A stretch of DNA of 59,002 nucleotides from an uncultured bacterium (GTDB lineage: Bacteria > Bacteroidota > Bacteroidia > Chitinophagales > Chitinophagaceae). Each line of letters begins with the position of its first letter. Within the stretch, counting starts at the first letter, position 1. The translations under genes were made by a program, and so were the position numbers. The notes beneath the pieces are model-generated. The model saw only the letters and a list, made by a program, of their open reading frames with translations, had not been told where the DNA came from and made no database searches. Of the stretch, positions 37,536 to 46,790 are shown one piece after another. The stretch is from the NCBI GenBank assembly GCA_903826405.1, contig CAIKEH010000027.1, positions 1 to 59,002 on the forward strand, read 5' to 3'.

Positions 37536-38681
37536 TTAACGAAATATTTCCTCATATTTAAGCTTGCTTTGGTCGTTTGCCAAATAAGCCTTCGCAAATT
37601 GCCAACTTTCTCCAGCCACTCTGTCATAATTGACCTGATCCCAAGATGCAGCAATCTCTATAGCATTTCTGAATGCGTCTATTTCAACAAGCGGGATATC
37701 AAATCCCACATTTTTATTCTTCAGATCCCGCCAAGGGGTCTGATCACTTATCAATACCGGCCTGCCGCTTAGAAAAGCCTCGAATATGCTATGGCCAAAA
37801 TTTTCACCACGTGACGGCAAGACGTACATATGGGCTTTTTGCATCTGATGAATGATGCCCGATTTGGCAACAGGCCCTATATATTCCGCCTGTACATTCG
37901 ACGGTAGTCCTTTTATCGCTTCGCAACAAACACGCCAGTAATCCTGATCGTCAACCGGGCCAGCGATGGTGAGTTGTATTGAAGAACGACACCCTTTGAG
38001 AATCTCCAAGAGTAATAGTAGATTTTTAATGGGGTCGATCCTGGCCAGATAGATGAGTTTCAAAGAATGAGGCTGTTTTTCAATGTCTTCAAAAGGTTCC
38101 TGGCTACCTTCTGGAAGGTTTGCGGCCACAAATATCACTCTTCCCGGGAATTTTTTCTTCACTGAACTTGCCTCCTTTTCATTCGTGGCATGAAAACGGA
38201 TGTTACTGTGCCTGTACAAACTGGATGCAAGCAGAAAAAATAATTTTTTCTTGGCAGATTTCTTGTCAAGTGCTGAATCGAGAAGCATTCCGCGTGGAGC
38301 AATGGTGAACTGGACCTTATGTTGGATTTCCCGATCAAATTTATTGGCCAGCAAAGGCCAGATCGTGAAAAACTTTGAGAACATGCTGTTGATGTAGATA
38401 TGGTCAGGCAAAGTTTCAAGGATCAACCTTCTGATATTGTTGAAATTCATATGAGCCTTGCTTAAATAATTTATACGGAAGCCATTAGGATGTTCGGTCC
38501 AAATATCCGGTTTGATGTAGGGATATGCATCAGCTTCACCCATATCAGAGTCCCGAGTCACTACGGAAATATCATGACTTCCGCTCAAAGCAAGCACCAG
38601 ATTATAACAGGATTGGATCGGGCCACCGCCCTTGAACCCGGGATGGAACCAATCTACGAAAACAAGTATCTTTTTCATCAA
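37536..38681 (-). CDS. Family 4 glycosyltransferase
   Basis: The 381-residue GT-B enzyme starts KILVFVDWFHPGFKGGGPIQSCYNL, with the acceptor-side G-G-P loop. The C-terminal half has LIYLARIDPIKNLLLLLE (R/K of the donor site), YVLPSRGENFGHSIFEAFLSGRPVL, and thus the E-x7-E motif of GT4 (E-N-F-G-H-S-I-F-E). It would transfer one sugar to the lipid-linked repeat unit. It lies between asnB and an epimerase gene, with short gaps. The specificity is unknown. Confidence 0.88.
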   Translation of the reverse strand: MMKKILVFVDWFHPGFKGGGPIQSCYNLVLALSGSHDISVVTRDSDMGEADAYPYIKPDIWTEHPNGFRINYLSKAHMNFNNIRRLILETLPDHIYINSMFSKFFTIWPLLANKFDREIQHKVQFTIAPRGMLLDSALDKKSAKKKLFFLLASSLYRHSNIRFHATNEKEASSVKKKFPGRVIFVAANLPEGSQEPFEDIEKQPHSLKLIYLARIDPIKNLLLLLEILKGCRSSIQLTIAGPVDDQDYWRVCCEAIKGLPSNVQAEYIGPVAKSGIIHQMQKAHMYVLPSRGENFGHSIFEAFLSGRPVLISDQTPWRDLKNKNVGFDIPLVEIDAFRNAIEIAASWDQVNYDRVAGESWQFAKAYLANDQSKLKYEEIFR

Positions 38682-38688
38682 TCAAAGA

Positions 38689-40548
38689 TCATTCCATACC
38701 ATGGGCATCAAGCCAATGGGACAGCACCAAGAGTATCCAGATATCAGGCCACCTTATTTTCCTGCGATTTGCCTGATAGTCATTCCAATACGACCGTATC
38801 CGGTCTGCATGAAAATGATCTCTTGCACAAAGCGATTGGATACGTTCATCTCCGAAATTTTTCAGTTCTTTTCTGATCCATCGGTCATATGGCAAAACGA
38901 AACCCATTTTCTTTCGGTGCACGATCTGCTCAGGGATCAATGGGGATAATGCATCAACCAATAAAGATTTGGGATAAGCACCCTTTTTAAATTCGTCAGG
39001 AAGGCCAATTACATATTCCACAAGTTCCGTGTCAAAGAAAGGTTCCCGTGCTTCAAGGGAAACGGCCATGCTCATCTGATCCGTATCTTTCAAAAGCACG
39101 TGTTGAGTATACCCCATGTATTCTGAAATAGAAACCTGGCTATAAGGTGCGAAGGCTCCTACTGAAGGCTGCTGGGATGCCAAGATTTTCTCCAAACTCC
39201 CGTAAACCGCATTTGAACTTTCTTTCAATAGTCGCCTTACCATTACCGGCGTCTGGATCTGCCTCAGCAACGGATAAATCTCAGCGATATCCGTGCTTGA
39301 AGACAGCAACAGCTGTTTCAATCTTTGTGTCCTGTGATCACGATCGGGAATGACCATGGCCAGTGAGTGACGAATCGGAGCTAAGGTCCTGAAAATTCCA
39401 TCCAGACCATGTAACCTGGAATATTGCCGAAAAATCGGATAACCGGCAAAAAGTTCATCGCCTCCCACGCCGGTAAGTGCTACAGTGATTCCACTCTGCC
39501 TTATGGCCTTGGCAACAGTGAATGTGTTCAAACCATCCCCGGAAGGAGTATCCAGGGCATTGAGTGCTGTGGGTAGATCTTGTAAAAAATCGTCTGCTTC
39601 CAGCATCACTTTGGTATGCTGCACGCCGTAAGCAGATGCAACCAGATCAGCATATGGGGTCTCGTCGTATTCTTTTTCTTTGAATCCTATGGTGAAAGCA
39701 ACGGGCTTCTTCTTACTCACCTTGGACATAATTGCAACCACTGCGGTAGAATCTATACCACCGGAAAGGAATGCCCCGATAGGTACATCACTGACCAACC
39801 GCTTCTCAACTGATGCGAATAGCAGGTCCCGGATCTTTCGGCGTGCTACAACAATGTCGTCATGGCGGTCCTGTGGGGCCGAAGTGATGTCCCAATAACG
39901 GGATACCGTCAATCTTCCTGCCCGGAAATCTGCATTATGGCCTGCTGGCAATTGCATCACACCCTTAACCAAAGTAAGCGGGGTGATCACAGATTGATAC
40001 TTGAGGTAATCTTCCAAAGCGAGAGATTCGATCTTTCTCGGTACCAGTCCACTCGCAAGCAGAGCGCGAATCTCCGAAGCAATCAGCAACAAACCATCCT
40101 GCTGGTAATAATACAGAGGTTTGACCCCGAAACGGTCTCTTGCCATGAAAAGCCTACTTTCCACAGCATCCCAAATGGCGAAAGCGAACATGCCCTGCAG
40201 TCGCGACACGCATGCACTACCCCATTTCATGTAGGCCGCCAAAATCACTTCAGTGTCGGATAGTGTAGTGAAAGAATAATCATTCAGTTCGGAACGGATC
40301 TCCATGTAATTATAGATCTCCCCGTTGAAAACAAGTTGGTATCTACCGGTAGCATCCGCGAATGGTTGATTGGAGGCTTCGGACAGATCGATGATGGATA
40401 AACGCCTATGACCCAAGGCTATTCCTTTACCTTCATAAAATCCACTTGCATTAGGGCCCCTATGAGCCATGCTGCCATTCATGCCTCTAATGCTTTCCGT
40501 CCGTCGACGGCTATCCATTTCACCAATAATGCCACATAAACCACACAT
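38689..40548 (-). CDS. AsnB-like glutamine-dependent amidotransferase
   Basis: The 619-residue protein begins MCGLCGIIGEMD, with the catalytic Cys2 of class II glutaminases, then AHRGPNASG and FNGEIYNY. The synthetase half has the PP-loop FLSGGIDSTAVVAIM and ends with VHRKKMGFVLPYDRW. It matches asparagine-synthase homologues found in polysaccharide loci, which are thought to amidate carboxyl groups of uronic acids. That is inferred here, and true asparagine synthesis is possible. It overlaps no other gene and is 3 bp from the formyltransferase gene upstream. Confidence 0.9.
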   Translation of the reverse strand: MCGLCGIIGEMDSRRRTESIRGMNGSMAHRGPNASGFYEGKGIALGHRRLSIIDLSEASNQPFADATGRYQLVFNGEIYNYMEIRSELNDYSFTTLSDTEVILAAYMKWGSACVSRLQGMFAFAIWDAVESRLFMARDRFGVKPLYYYQQDGLLLIASEIRALLASGLVPRKIESLALEDYLKYQSVITPLTLVKGVMQLPAGHNADFRAGRLTVSRYWDITSAPQDRHDDIVVARRKIRDLLFASVEKRLVSDVPIGAFLSGGIDSTAVVAIMSKVSKKKPVAFTIGFKEKEYDETPYADLVASAYGVQHTKVMLEADDFLQDLPTALNALDTPSGDGLNTFTVAKAIRQSGITVALTGVGGDELFAGYPIFRQYSRLHGLDGIFRTLAPIRHSLAMVIPDRDHRTQRLKQLLLSSSTDIAEIYPLLRQIQTPVMVRRLLKESSNAVYGSLEKILASQQPSVGAFAPYSQVSISEYMGYTQHVLLKDTDQMSMAVSLEAREPFFDTELVEYVIGLPDEFKKGAYPKSLLVDALSPLIPEQIVHRKKMGFVLPYDRWIRKELKNFGDERIQSLCARDHFHADRIRSYWNDYQANRRKIRWPDIWILLVLSHWLDAHGME

Positions 40549-40551
40549 TAC

Positions 40552-41334
40552 TTAACCCTTATTTGAACTGAGTTTTCTGAAATTATTCTTCATCTTGAAG
40601 AATTCACGTAAACTGGGTGTAGTGAAGCTCCTCCCCTTTCCCTGAGGATAAGCTTTTGATTCGTACTCCGGGTAATTTTCCAGTAGTTTAACCAGACCAT
40701 GGCCCGCCTTCTCCAAAATCAGGTCAACCGTATGCCGCACGGTCTCTTCCAGATTGACCCCAAAAAGGATGGGGAATTTTTCCTGCAGTAGAATATCACC
40801 CGTATCGATATGACTATCTATTCTATGTATGGTATAACCCGTCATGCTGCTTCCCTCGTGAATTTGCCAAATGACACTTTGTGCATTTTGAAAAGCAGGT
40901 AATACTTCTCCATGAATATTAAGCATGCCCATACGCGGAATACTGAAAACCTTTTTAGGGATGTAGCTGTTTCCTAAACTCAGTCCGAGATCGGCTTTTG
41001 CGGTAGCCATTTCCTCTACTGTCTTTGGATCGTACATGGAGGGTGTAACAGAAAAAGGAATGCCATTCGAAGCACAAATCAAGCCGATATCTTGTAGTCC
41101 CGATCTCAGTCCAGCACCATCGTACCATTTCCGGATACGAATTCCATTGATCGCTCCGGCAAGTCCGATATTCAATATTTTTTGGAATTTCTTCTTGTAA
41201 AAACGAATTCTATTCTTGACCCGAGCTTCGCAATAGATTACTTTCACGACATTTATTTCGGGCGACTTGAGTAGAAGCGACAGGCAAAAGGATGCGGTAT
41301 TCCTTCGGTTGCTGGTCAATATGACAATATCCAT
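40552..41334 (-). CDS. Formyltransferase-family protein
   Basis: The start is placed at ATG 41334 (MDIVILTSNRRNTASF), overlapping nothing and 1 bp after the deacetylase stop. A longer frame back to 41604 would only read through the deacetylase gene in another frame. The 260-residue protein has the Fmt-like core: SLGNSYIPKKV, then MLNIHGEVLPAFQNAQ with the catalytic N and H, and IDSHIDTGDIL with the catalytic D. It should N-formylate an amino sugar with formyl-tetrahydrofolate, as in other O-antigen loci. The aminosugar partner is not defined. Confidence 0.85.
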   Translation of the reverse strand: MDIVILTSNRRNTASFCLSLLLKSPEINVVKVIYCEARVKNRIRFYKKKFQKILNIGLAGAINGIRIRKWYDGAGLRSGLQDIGLICASNGIPFSVTPSMYDPKTVEEMATAKADLGLSLGNSYIPKKVFSIPRMGMLNIHGEVLPAFQNAQSVIWQIHEGSSMTGYTIHRIDSHIDTGDILLQEKFPILFGVNLEETVRHTVDLILEKAGHGLVKLLENYPEYESKAYPQGKGRSFTTPSLREFFKMKNNFRKLSSNKG

Positions 41335-41335
41335 G

Positions 41336-42208
41336 TTAGTCGCGGAAATGGCTTTGCTGAAATCGTTTATCTGCTGCATTCCTGGCCAGAAAATATAGAT
41401 TATGTTCGATTGGCCAATCCAATACAACATGGTCTCTGCGTATAAGCAGATCATTTGCACCAATAGGATGGTCATTCGACAAATGGCAACCGCGCTCTGC
41501 GGAAGAACAACTCGTATGGCCAAATCTGAAAATACACTCTCTTGCTGCGGCATTGAAATGAACATGCCGCCCGTATGGGAATGCAAAATGTTGACCTTCA
41601 CCACAACGTTCCTTTATGGTCGTGAAAGCCGTGCCTATCTCTTCGTCAAGCGCTGATATGGCAGTATCTGCAATATTTACATGGGAAAGGGTATGTGAAC
41701 CAATTTCGTGACCATCCCGTTGAAGGTGATGAATGTCATCCCAATCCATGAATTCCACTGGTGGAATGTGGAGTTTGTCCTTGCAAAACCGAGAAATGAC
41801 ATTGGGATCTTTTACTCCAATCATAGAAGGGCAAATGAAGAAGCAGGCACTGGCATTGAATTCGTTGAATATCGCAGCAGCCCTCCTATTATTTAGAAAC
41901 CCATCATCGGAACTGAAGCTCATGTACGGTTTGTCGATCTTGCCGCTGAGTACCTTGGTCCAGGCATCAGTGTGGGATATGAAAGTGTGCTTTTCTGATA
42001 GCTTTGTCAATAATGTACGGAGTGATTCCTCCTCGTCACGAAAAACATGATGTATATAAATGAATTGAACCCGAGGGGTATCGAAACGCTCATCCAATGA
42101 GGATCTGCTTTGATGGGCAAGTACATCAAGCAGCAAATGTCTGAACCTGCTCCTGAGGGTCACGCCTCTTGCTCGTTTCAAATCCCTATAATTCTGCAGG
42201 TAGTTCAT
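41336..42208 (-). CDS. Polysaccharide deacetylase (NodB-like, CE4)
   Basis: The 290-residue protein has the CE4 motifs: FSSDDGFLNN (D-D for metal and base) and GSHTLSHVN (H-x3-H metal ligands). Later comes FAFPYGRHVHF. It should remove an N-acetyl group from a sugar. Without a signal peptide it probably acts on a cytoplasmic lipid- or nucleotide-linked sugar. The formyltransferase gene starts just after its stop (TAA-C-ATG), so deacetylation followed by formylation of the same amine is an attractive inference. Confidence 0.88.
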   Translation of the reverse strand: MNYLQNYRDLKRARGVTLRSRFRHLLLDVLAHQSRSSLDERFDTPRVQFIYIHHVFRDEEESLRTLLTKLSEKHTFISHTDAWTKVLSGKIDKPYMSFSSDDGFLNNRRAAAIFNEFNASACFFICPSMIGVKDPNVISRFCKDKLHIPPVEFMDWDDIHHLQRDGHEIGSHTLSHVNIADTAISALDEEIGTAFTTIKERCGEGQHFAFPYGRHVHFNAAARECIFRFGHTSCSSAERGCHLSNDHPIGANDLLIRRDHVVLDWPIEHNLYFLARNAADKRFQQSHFRD

Positions 42209-42269
42209 GAGAGCATTAAAAGGGATAAAAATATCGATCGGTCTGAGTTCTTGTCGGATCTGTTGAAAA

Positions 42270-43265
42270 TCAGAAACATTCCATCATTTTTTCATAAATA
42301 TCCAAATATCTTTTTGCGATGATTTCAGGTGAATACAATGTGACCACTTCCGCGGCCTTCTCTATGAGCTCTTCCCGATAAACGCTGTTGTTTATCACTA
42401 AATTCACGCCTTCATGGATGGAAGCGATATCCTTGGGATCAACCAAACACGCCGCTCCTTTAGCCACATCCTTCATAGGGCTAATATTACTGGTGATCAC
42501 TGCACGACCTGCTTTGAATCCTTCAATGACCGGAAGGCCAAACCCTTCATAAAGCGAAGGGAAAAGAACAATATCCGCATTTGAATATGCTGCGGCCATT
42601 TCCTCATCAGTGAGACCTGAACGTATTATTGTCTTTACCCCGTTTGACTTCAAAAGGGCTTTTTGATGATCCTTTGGTCTGCCTATTATCTCCAATCGAC
42701 AATGGATTCCTCTCAAAGCTTGTGCCACCCTATCCAGATTTTTATTCGGTGTCGATCCTACAAAAAGGATTTGCGGTTCGTGCTGATCAAATTCTCGATC
42801 AACATGTTGAATAATTTGATTTACAGGATCAGGAATCACTTTTATTCGTTCAGGATCGCATCCGGTGAAGTTGACGAATTCAAGTTTCGTGTTTTCTGAA
42901 ATGGCAACGAGTGTGTTCTTTTTCCAAACAGGCAGATATAAATAAAACAAGCGGATCAAATGAAGTCTCCAGCCGCGATAACGATGCATGAAATTCAGGT
43001 CATGCATAGTCAGTACAGTTCTCTTTCCGGGAAGCACCAGCGAAGCATAATGGACATCACCGGTGATGTGGTACAAAACATCCTTTGATTGTCGTCTTTG
43101 AAATCGGAAAAGATGGACGAGATTCCGCACACGAAATCCAGTTTCAGGGAAATTATACACCCCTATATCCATCCTATCCGACAACTCTTTACGAATGAGT
43201 CGAGAGACTCTCTCTATGCTGAAGTAGGATGGGTGGATCGCCCTCTCGATGTGAATGACTCTCAT
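42270..43265 (-). CDS. Family 4 glycosyltransferase
   Basis: The start at ATG 43265 (MRVIHIERAIHPSYFSIERV) fits better than the ATG at 43295, which would add ten residues. The GT-B enzyme of 331 residues has FVGSTPNKNLDRVAQAL (donor site Lys), IVLFPSLYEGFGLPVIEGFKAGRAVI (E-x7-E: E-G-F-G-L-P-V-I-E) and SNISPMKDVAKGAACLVDP. It transfers a sugar in repeat-unit assembly. The first 77 bp are shared with the end of the wzy gene in another frame, which is a large overlap. Confidence 0.9.
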   Translation of the reverse strand: MRVIHIERAIHPSYFSIERVSRLIRKELSDRMDIGVYNFPETGFRVRNLVHLFRFQRRQSKDVLYHITGDVHYASLVLPGKRTVLTMHDLNFMHRYRGWRLHLIRLFYLYLPVWKKNTLVAISENTKLEFVNFTGCDPERIKVIPDPVNQIIQHVDREFDQHEPQILFVGSTPNKNLDRVAQALRGIHCRLEIIGRPKDHQKALLKSNGVKTIIRSGLTDEEMAAAYSNADIVLFPSLYEGFGLPVIEGFKAGRAVITSNISPMKDVAKGAACLVDPKDIASIHEGVNLVINNSVYREELIEKAAEVVTLYSPEIIAKRYLDIYEKMMECF

Positions 43266-44604
43266 GCTGGTGTTTGGGGAACAAAGTGGGAACAAATCTT
43301 TTTAAAAGGAAAATGAATAAAGCTCCTTTGAGTAGCGAATTGAATGCCTGCAACGAATCCGTCTCCATCACATATACGATCTGGAAAAAAAGTACCGGCA
43401 TCCAAAGGAATAACAAAGAATTCTTTGTGCATAAACGCAGGAAACGCAAGTAGGAAAAGCGGATGAATAAGCCAAAAAGAAAAATGTAAAAAGATCCACC
43501 TACAGTCCCGAAGCTTCCATATGCCTCTCCAATGGGTCCAACATTCGTGGACCAACCTTTCAGGGTGATCCCTGTATAGAGCTTCATGTTCTCTTTACCC
43601 CCGGCTTCAGGCTTGTCAGGCCAAAATATTCTTGGGACAAAGGAAGAAATGAAAGTCAGTAACAAGTGCTCTCCGCCGATAAAATCAACTCGATTAGGTA
43701 TCCTGCGCTGTACCAATCCAATGTTGAATCCCTGATTAGCTCGCACATAAATAGGGAACATGATGGATTCGAAAGGGGATGCATGATAAACTTTCAAGGA
43801 CATGAGGATCGCATTCGATTCGCCTTGTTTGTTCTGCCACCTGTCTTGCCTCCAATTCAACTTGAATAATTGCAAATAGACGATCGCCAATAAAGCACCT
43901 CCAATGATCAGTATCCTGTAAAGCAGCTTGATCTTTTTATCTGCCAAATAAAGAATAATGAAAATGCCACTCATATAAGCAATGATCGTGAACATGCCGG
44001 AATTAAGCGCATCAAGAAGTATGAAAAGAATTCCGCCAGCCAGGTAATAGAAGCGTTTGGGAAATTCTTTTTTGTTATAAATGTAAAATAAGGCGGTATA
44101 AAAACTGAAATAAAGGAAATTATTGACCTGCTTCAAGCTGTCAGGAATCAATGTCGCAATGTTATATGCGAAGAGTGAACTGAAATAAAGACCACGGATG
44201 ACCCCGGTAGGAACATTATTCATGTCCGATTTAATCCGGGTCATGATCGTTCGAGTAAATTGACTGTCATCCTTTGTTGTGCCCCGGAAAAGGAAAAAGG
44301 CCAATGAGATCGCAAGGCAAGATGGTATAAGTAACACGAAATAATATTCTTCAGGAACGGGCATGTATTTCACCCATAGATTTGCGATGGGGTTACTTCT
44401 TGGGAAAAAAACATAACCAACTACCGGCATCACCAGGCAGGTGAGGCAAGTGAAAAAATAAACAAGCTCTAATAGGAAAGAACCATTGCCGAACTTATGG
44501 ATGACCCGAATTAAGGAAAGGATGCTCAAGGCGATGGCGCCGCCCATGTACCATCCCATGGGCATACAAAGAACAGTTACCAATAATTCAAGAATCCAGA
44601 TCAC
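43189..44604 (-). CDS. wzy: O-antigen/capsule repeat-unit polymerase
   Basis: The 471-residue protein has about twelve hydrophobic segments (for example MIWILELLVTVLCMPMGWYM, YFTCLTCLVMPVVGYVFF) and a long periplasmic loop. That loop holds GEHLLLTFISSFVPRIFWP and a Lys/Gly-rich stretch, the usual pattern of Wzy polymerases. It joins lipid-linked repeat units in the periplasm. The call rests on topology and place, since Wzy sequences vary widely. The last about 25 residues overlap the next glycosyltransferase gene. No wzx flippase gene is in the window. Confidence 0.82.
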   Translation of the reverse strand: MIWILELLVTVLCMPMGWYMGGAIALSILSLIRVIHKFGNGSFLLELVYFFTCLTCLVMPVVGYVFFPRSNPIANLWVKYMPVPEEYYFVLLIPSCLAISLAFFLFRGTTKDDSQFTRTIMTRIKSDMNNVPTGVIRGLYFSSLFAYNIATLIPDSLKQVNNFLYFSFYTALFYIYNKKEFPKRFYYLAGGILFILLDALNSGMFTIIAYMSGIFIILYLADKKIKLLYRILIIGGALLAIVYLQLFKLNWRQDRWQNKQGESNAILMSLKVYHASPFESIMFPIYVRANQGFNIGLVQRRIPNRVDFIGGEHLLLTFISSFVPRIFWPDKPEAGGKENMKLYTGITLKGWSTNVGPIGEAYGSFGTVGGSFYIFLFGLFIRFSYLRFLRLCTKNSLLFLWMPVLFFQIVYVMETDSLQAFNSLLKGALFIFLLKRFVPTLFPKHQHESHSHREGDPPILLQHRESLSTHS

Positions 44605-44650
44605 TCAATTCAGTTGGATAATAAAATTGATCATCTGCAAAATAGTCAAA

Positions 44651-45769
44651 CTATCCCAGGAGAGACTCCTTGAAAGGGGGATATACATCTTCACAATAAA
44701 AGGAGGCCATACTTCCCGCATGTTGTTTAGTCGACTCCGCAGCAGCATCTATCGATGTACTCACCTCATAATTTACTGACACCACCTTGGGGCGACCACC
44801 CTCATTCACATAGGGCAATATGCCTTCCATATCGCGCGGGAACCAGACATGTAATCCACAGTTCAGGTATTCGAACAACTTATTTGGTGCATTATATCTG
44901 AAATTATCCGTTTTAACCCGATACAAAATCACACCAATATCATAACGACTCAGAAGTGAAGCTAGCTTGCCATACGGTACATATCCCATGGAACGCACAT
45001 TTCGGAAAGACCTGCTTTTCAGGAATTCAGAAAGTTCAGTGTCATTTTGTTGCGTGTAAATATCCCAGATAAACCTTCCCCCTTGCGCCTCAACCCAATT
45101 GGCCAGTTCAGAAACATACATCGTCTTCATGCCCAAAGCCCCTACGTATACAATCCTTATAACCCCATCTGTTGCATTAGTATCCATTCCATGGCTCCAA
45201 TTCCGAGGAGGGTAGTTGGGGATGATCCGGATCAAGTTGCGATCAGCATTCGGTTCATCACGCAAAAAAAGCTCAGCTCTTCGGGCATTCGTATGGGATA
45301 TCCAAGACAACCTGGAGAAAAGTCGTTTTTCCATACCGTGAATCCTTTTAATCAAACTACTGTTATCATAGTCTCGCGGCTCCATATATTCATGGTAATG
45401 AACCATAAGCTTAAGTTTCGACCCCAACGTTTGATATAAAAGGTATGGCACCATGGCCGATATGGATTCATAATACAATACCACGGATGGTTTCCATAAT
45501 AAGCATCCAATCCATGCTTTAACAATGTGATTTATATAATTGGAATACCTGTAGGATGTTCCACGTAGCTTGTTCAACCGTCCATACCTTATGATGCTTA
45601 TGCCGGAATGCGCAGGTGCAACAAAAAGTGTAAGGTGAGAAGCCGGCCATGTGGTATAAACCCTGATTTCAGCAGTTCCGCTTTCACATTCACCCAAATA
45701 ATTGAGGAAGTTCATCGCTGGAGGATAAAGTTCTATGGGACGAAAATGAAAAATGGCGATTTTTTTCAT
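44651..45769 (-). CDS. GT4-like glycosyltransferase
   Basis: Starting at ATG 45769 (MKKIAIFHFRPIELYPPAMNFL) removes eight residues of a longer frame (45793) that would overlap the gene upstream. The 372-residue protein has two Rossmann halves. IVYVGALGMKTMYVSELANWV and RYNAPNKLFEYLNCGLHVWFP mark the donor site. The opening is like that of the protein at 49070-50251 (LYYHPEAYPPTLNAINIL), and both have a matching HYHEYMEP/HNHDVIEI turn, so the two are paralogues. The sugar is unknown. Confidence 0.8.
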   Translation of the reverse strand: MKKIAIFHFRPIELYPPAMNFLNYLGECESGTAEIRVYTTWPASHLTLFVAPAHSGISIIRYGRLNKLRGTSYRYSNYINHIVKAWIGCLLWKPSVVLYYESISAMVPYLLYQTLGSKLKLMVHYHEYMEPRDYDNSSLIKRIHGMEKRLFSRLSWISHTNARRAELFLRDEPNADRNLIRIIPNYPPRNWSHGMDTNATDGVIRIVYVGALGMKTMYVSELANWVEAQGGRFIWDIYTQQNDTELSEFLKSRSFRNVRSMGYVPYGKLASLLSRYDIGVILYRVKTDNFRYNAPNKLFEYLNCGLHVWFPRDMEGILPYVNEGGRPKVVSVNYEVSTSIDAAAESTKQHAGSMASFYCEDVYPPFKESLLG

Positions 45770-45776
45770 AACACCC

Positions 45777-46790
45777 TCAAATAAAACCAGCATGTTCGAG
45801 TATTCCAGTCATGATATGCCCATAATCAAACCGCAGACTTCTGATTTTCTCTGACCCACGATTAGATACTTCCCGGATTATTTCAGGCGATCTGAGGTAT
45901 TTATGAAGTTTGGATAATAGATCCTCTCTGCCGGTATAATACAGAACTTCTTCCTCAGTGAAAAACCCACCTATCTCCGGATTACGCTCGGTCGCAAGAA
46001 GGGTACCACAAGCGGGGATCTCAAATGTTCTTGTCGTATGGAGTTCAGGGAATTTCCTGGACAATAACCCCAGTCCTATAAGACTGCCGGATATCGCAGA
46101 TGCATAATCCTGACCAAAAAGACCTTTGCCCAAATAGACCAAAAAAGGATTTTTTGCGTGTACCCTTGCAAAACGTTCCCAATTTTCTCCAGCTACTTTT
46201 ACGTGGATGCCGTTAGCAATAAGATAGGCCAAGAGATCCTCCCTATAGGGTTCGCAAAGTCCGATGAAGATGATCCCCTCTTTATTGCTGTGGGAATGTC
46301 GGGGGAAATGAAGGTTCGGGTCGTATCCCTGAGTACAAAAGACCACATCTTTCGCCCCATGACTTGTGTACATTTCTAATTCAAAACTCTTAGTGGTTAC
46401 ACAGTGATCATATTGGCTTATCCCATCCAGAAAGTGACGGGACCTGTTGAAATAAAAAGCACAATCCGGAGTATAGTGTATCAATTTCCTGGACTTTGCC
46501 CTTACCTTTTCTAGCGTGCTTTTTTTGATGAAGACACCCTTGTCGATCCAGGCCAAATCAAGCATATCCACCTCTGAAAGTGTTTTCTCCAATGCATCGG
46601 AAATACTTCCGATAAGTGGGCCCCGGTAAGTCCTCCAACCCAATGAGCGAAATACCATGGGCGTAGAATCAACGGGAATGTCTGAATCGGCAACGAAAAA
46701 AGCATCGGGCTGAAGAATCGTCTTCAACTGTTCGCCCCGCATACGGGAGGTACAGCCAACCTTGTAATGACCCGAATAAAGTACTTTCAT
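45777..46790 (-). CDS. CgeB-like glycosyltransferase
   Basis: The 337-residue protein belongs to the CgeB/DUF3880-type GT-B family. It begins MKVLYSGHYKVGCTSRMRGEQL, and later has LIHYTPDCAFYFNRSRHFLD and FCTQGYDPNLH. The C-terminal part has LLSRKFPELHTTRTFEIPACGTLLATERN, the family's glycosyltransferase signature. The start codon overlaps the stop of the gene upstream by one base (TGATG at 46790). It acts in polysaccharide assembly; the donor is unknown. Confidence 0.82.
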   Translation of the reverse strand: MKVLYSGHYKVGCTSRMRGEQLKTILQPDAFFVADSDIPVDSTPMVFRSLGWRTYRGPLIGSISDALEKTLSEVDMLDLAWIDKGVFIKKSTLEKVRAKSRKLIHYTPDCAFYFNRSRHFLDGISQYDHCVTTKSFELEMYTSHGAKDVVFCTQGYDPNLHFPRHSHSNKEGIIFIGLCEPYREDLLAYLIANGIHVKVAGENWERFARVHAKNPFLVYLGKGLFGQDYASAISGSLIGLGLLSRKFPELHTTRTFEIPACGTLLATERNPEIGGFFTEEEVLYYTGREDLLSKLHKYLRSPEIIREVSNRGSEKIRSLRFDYGHIMTGILEHAGFI

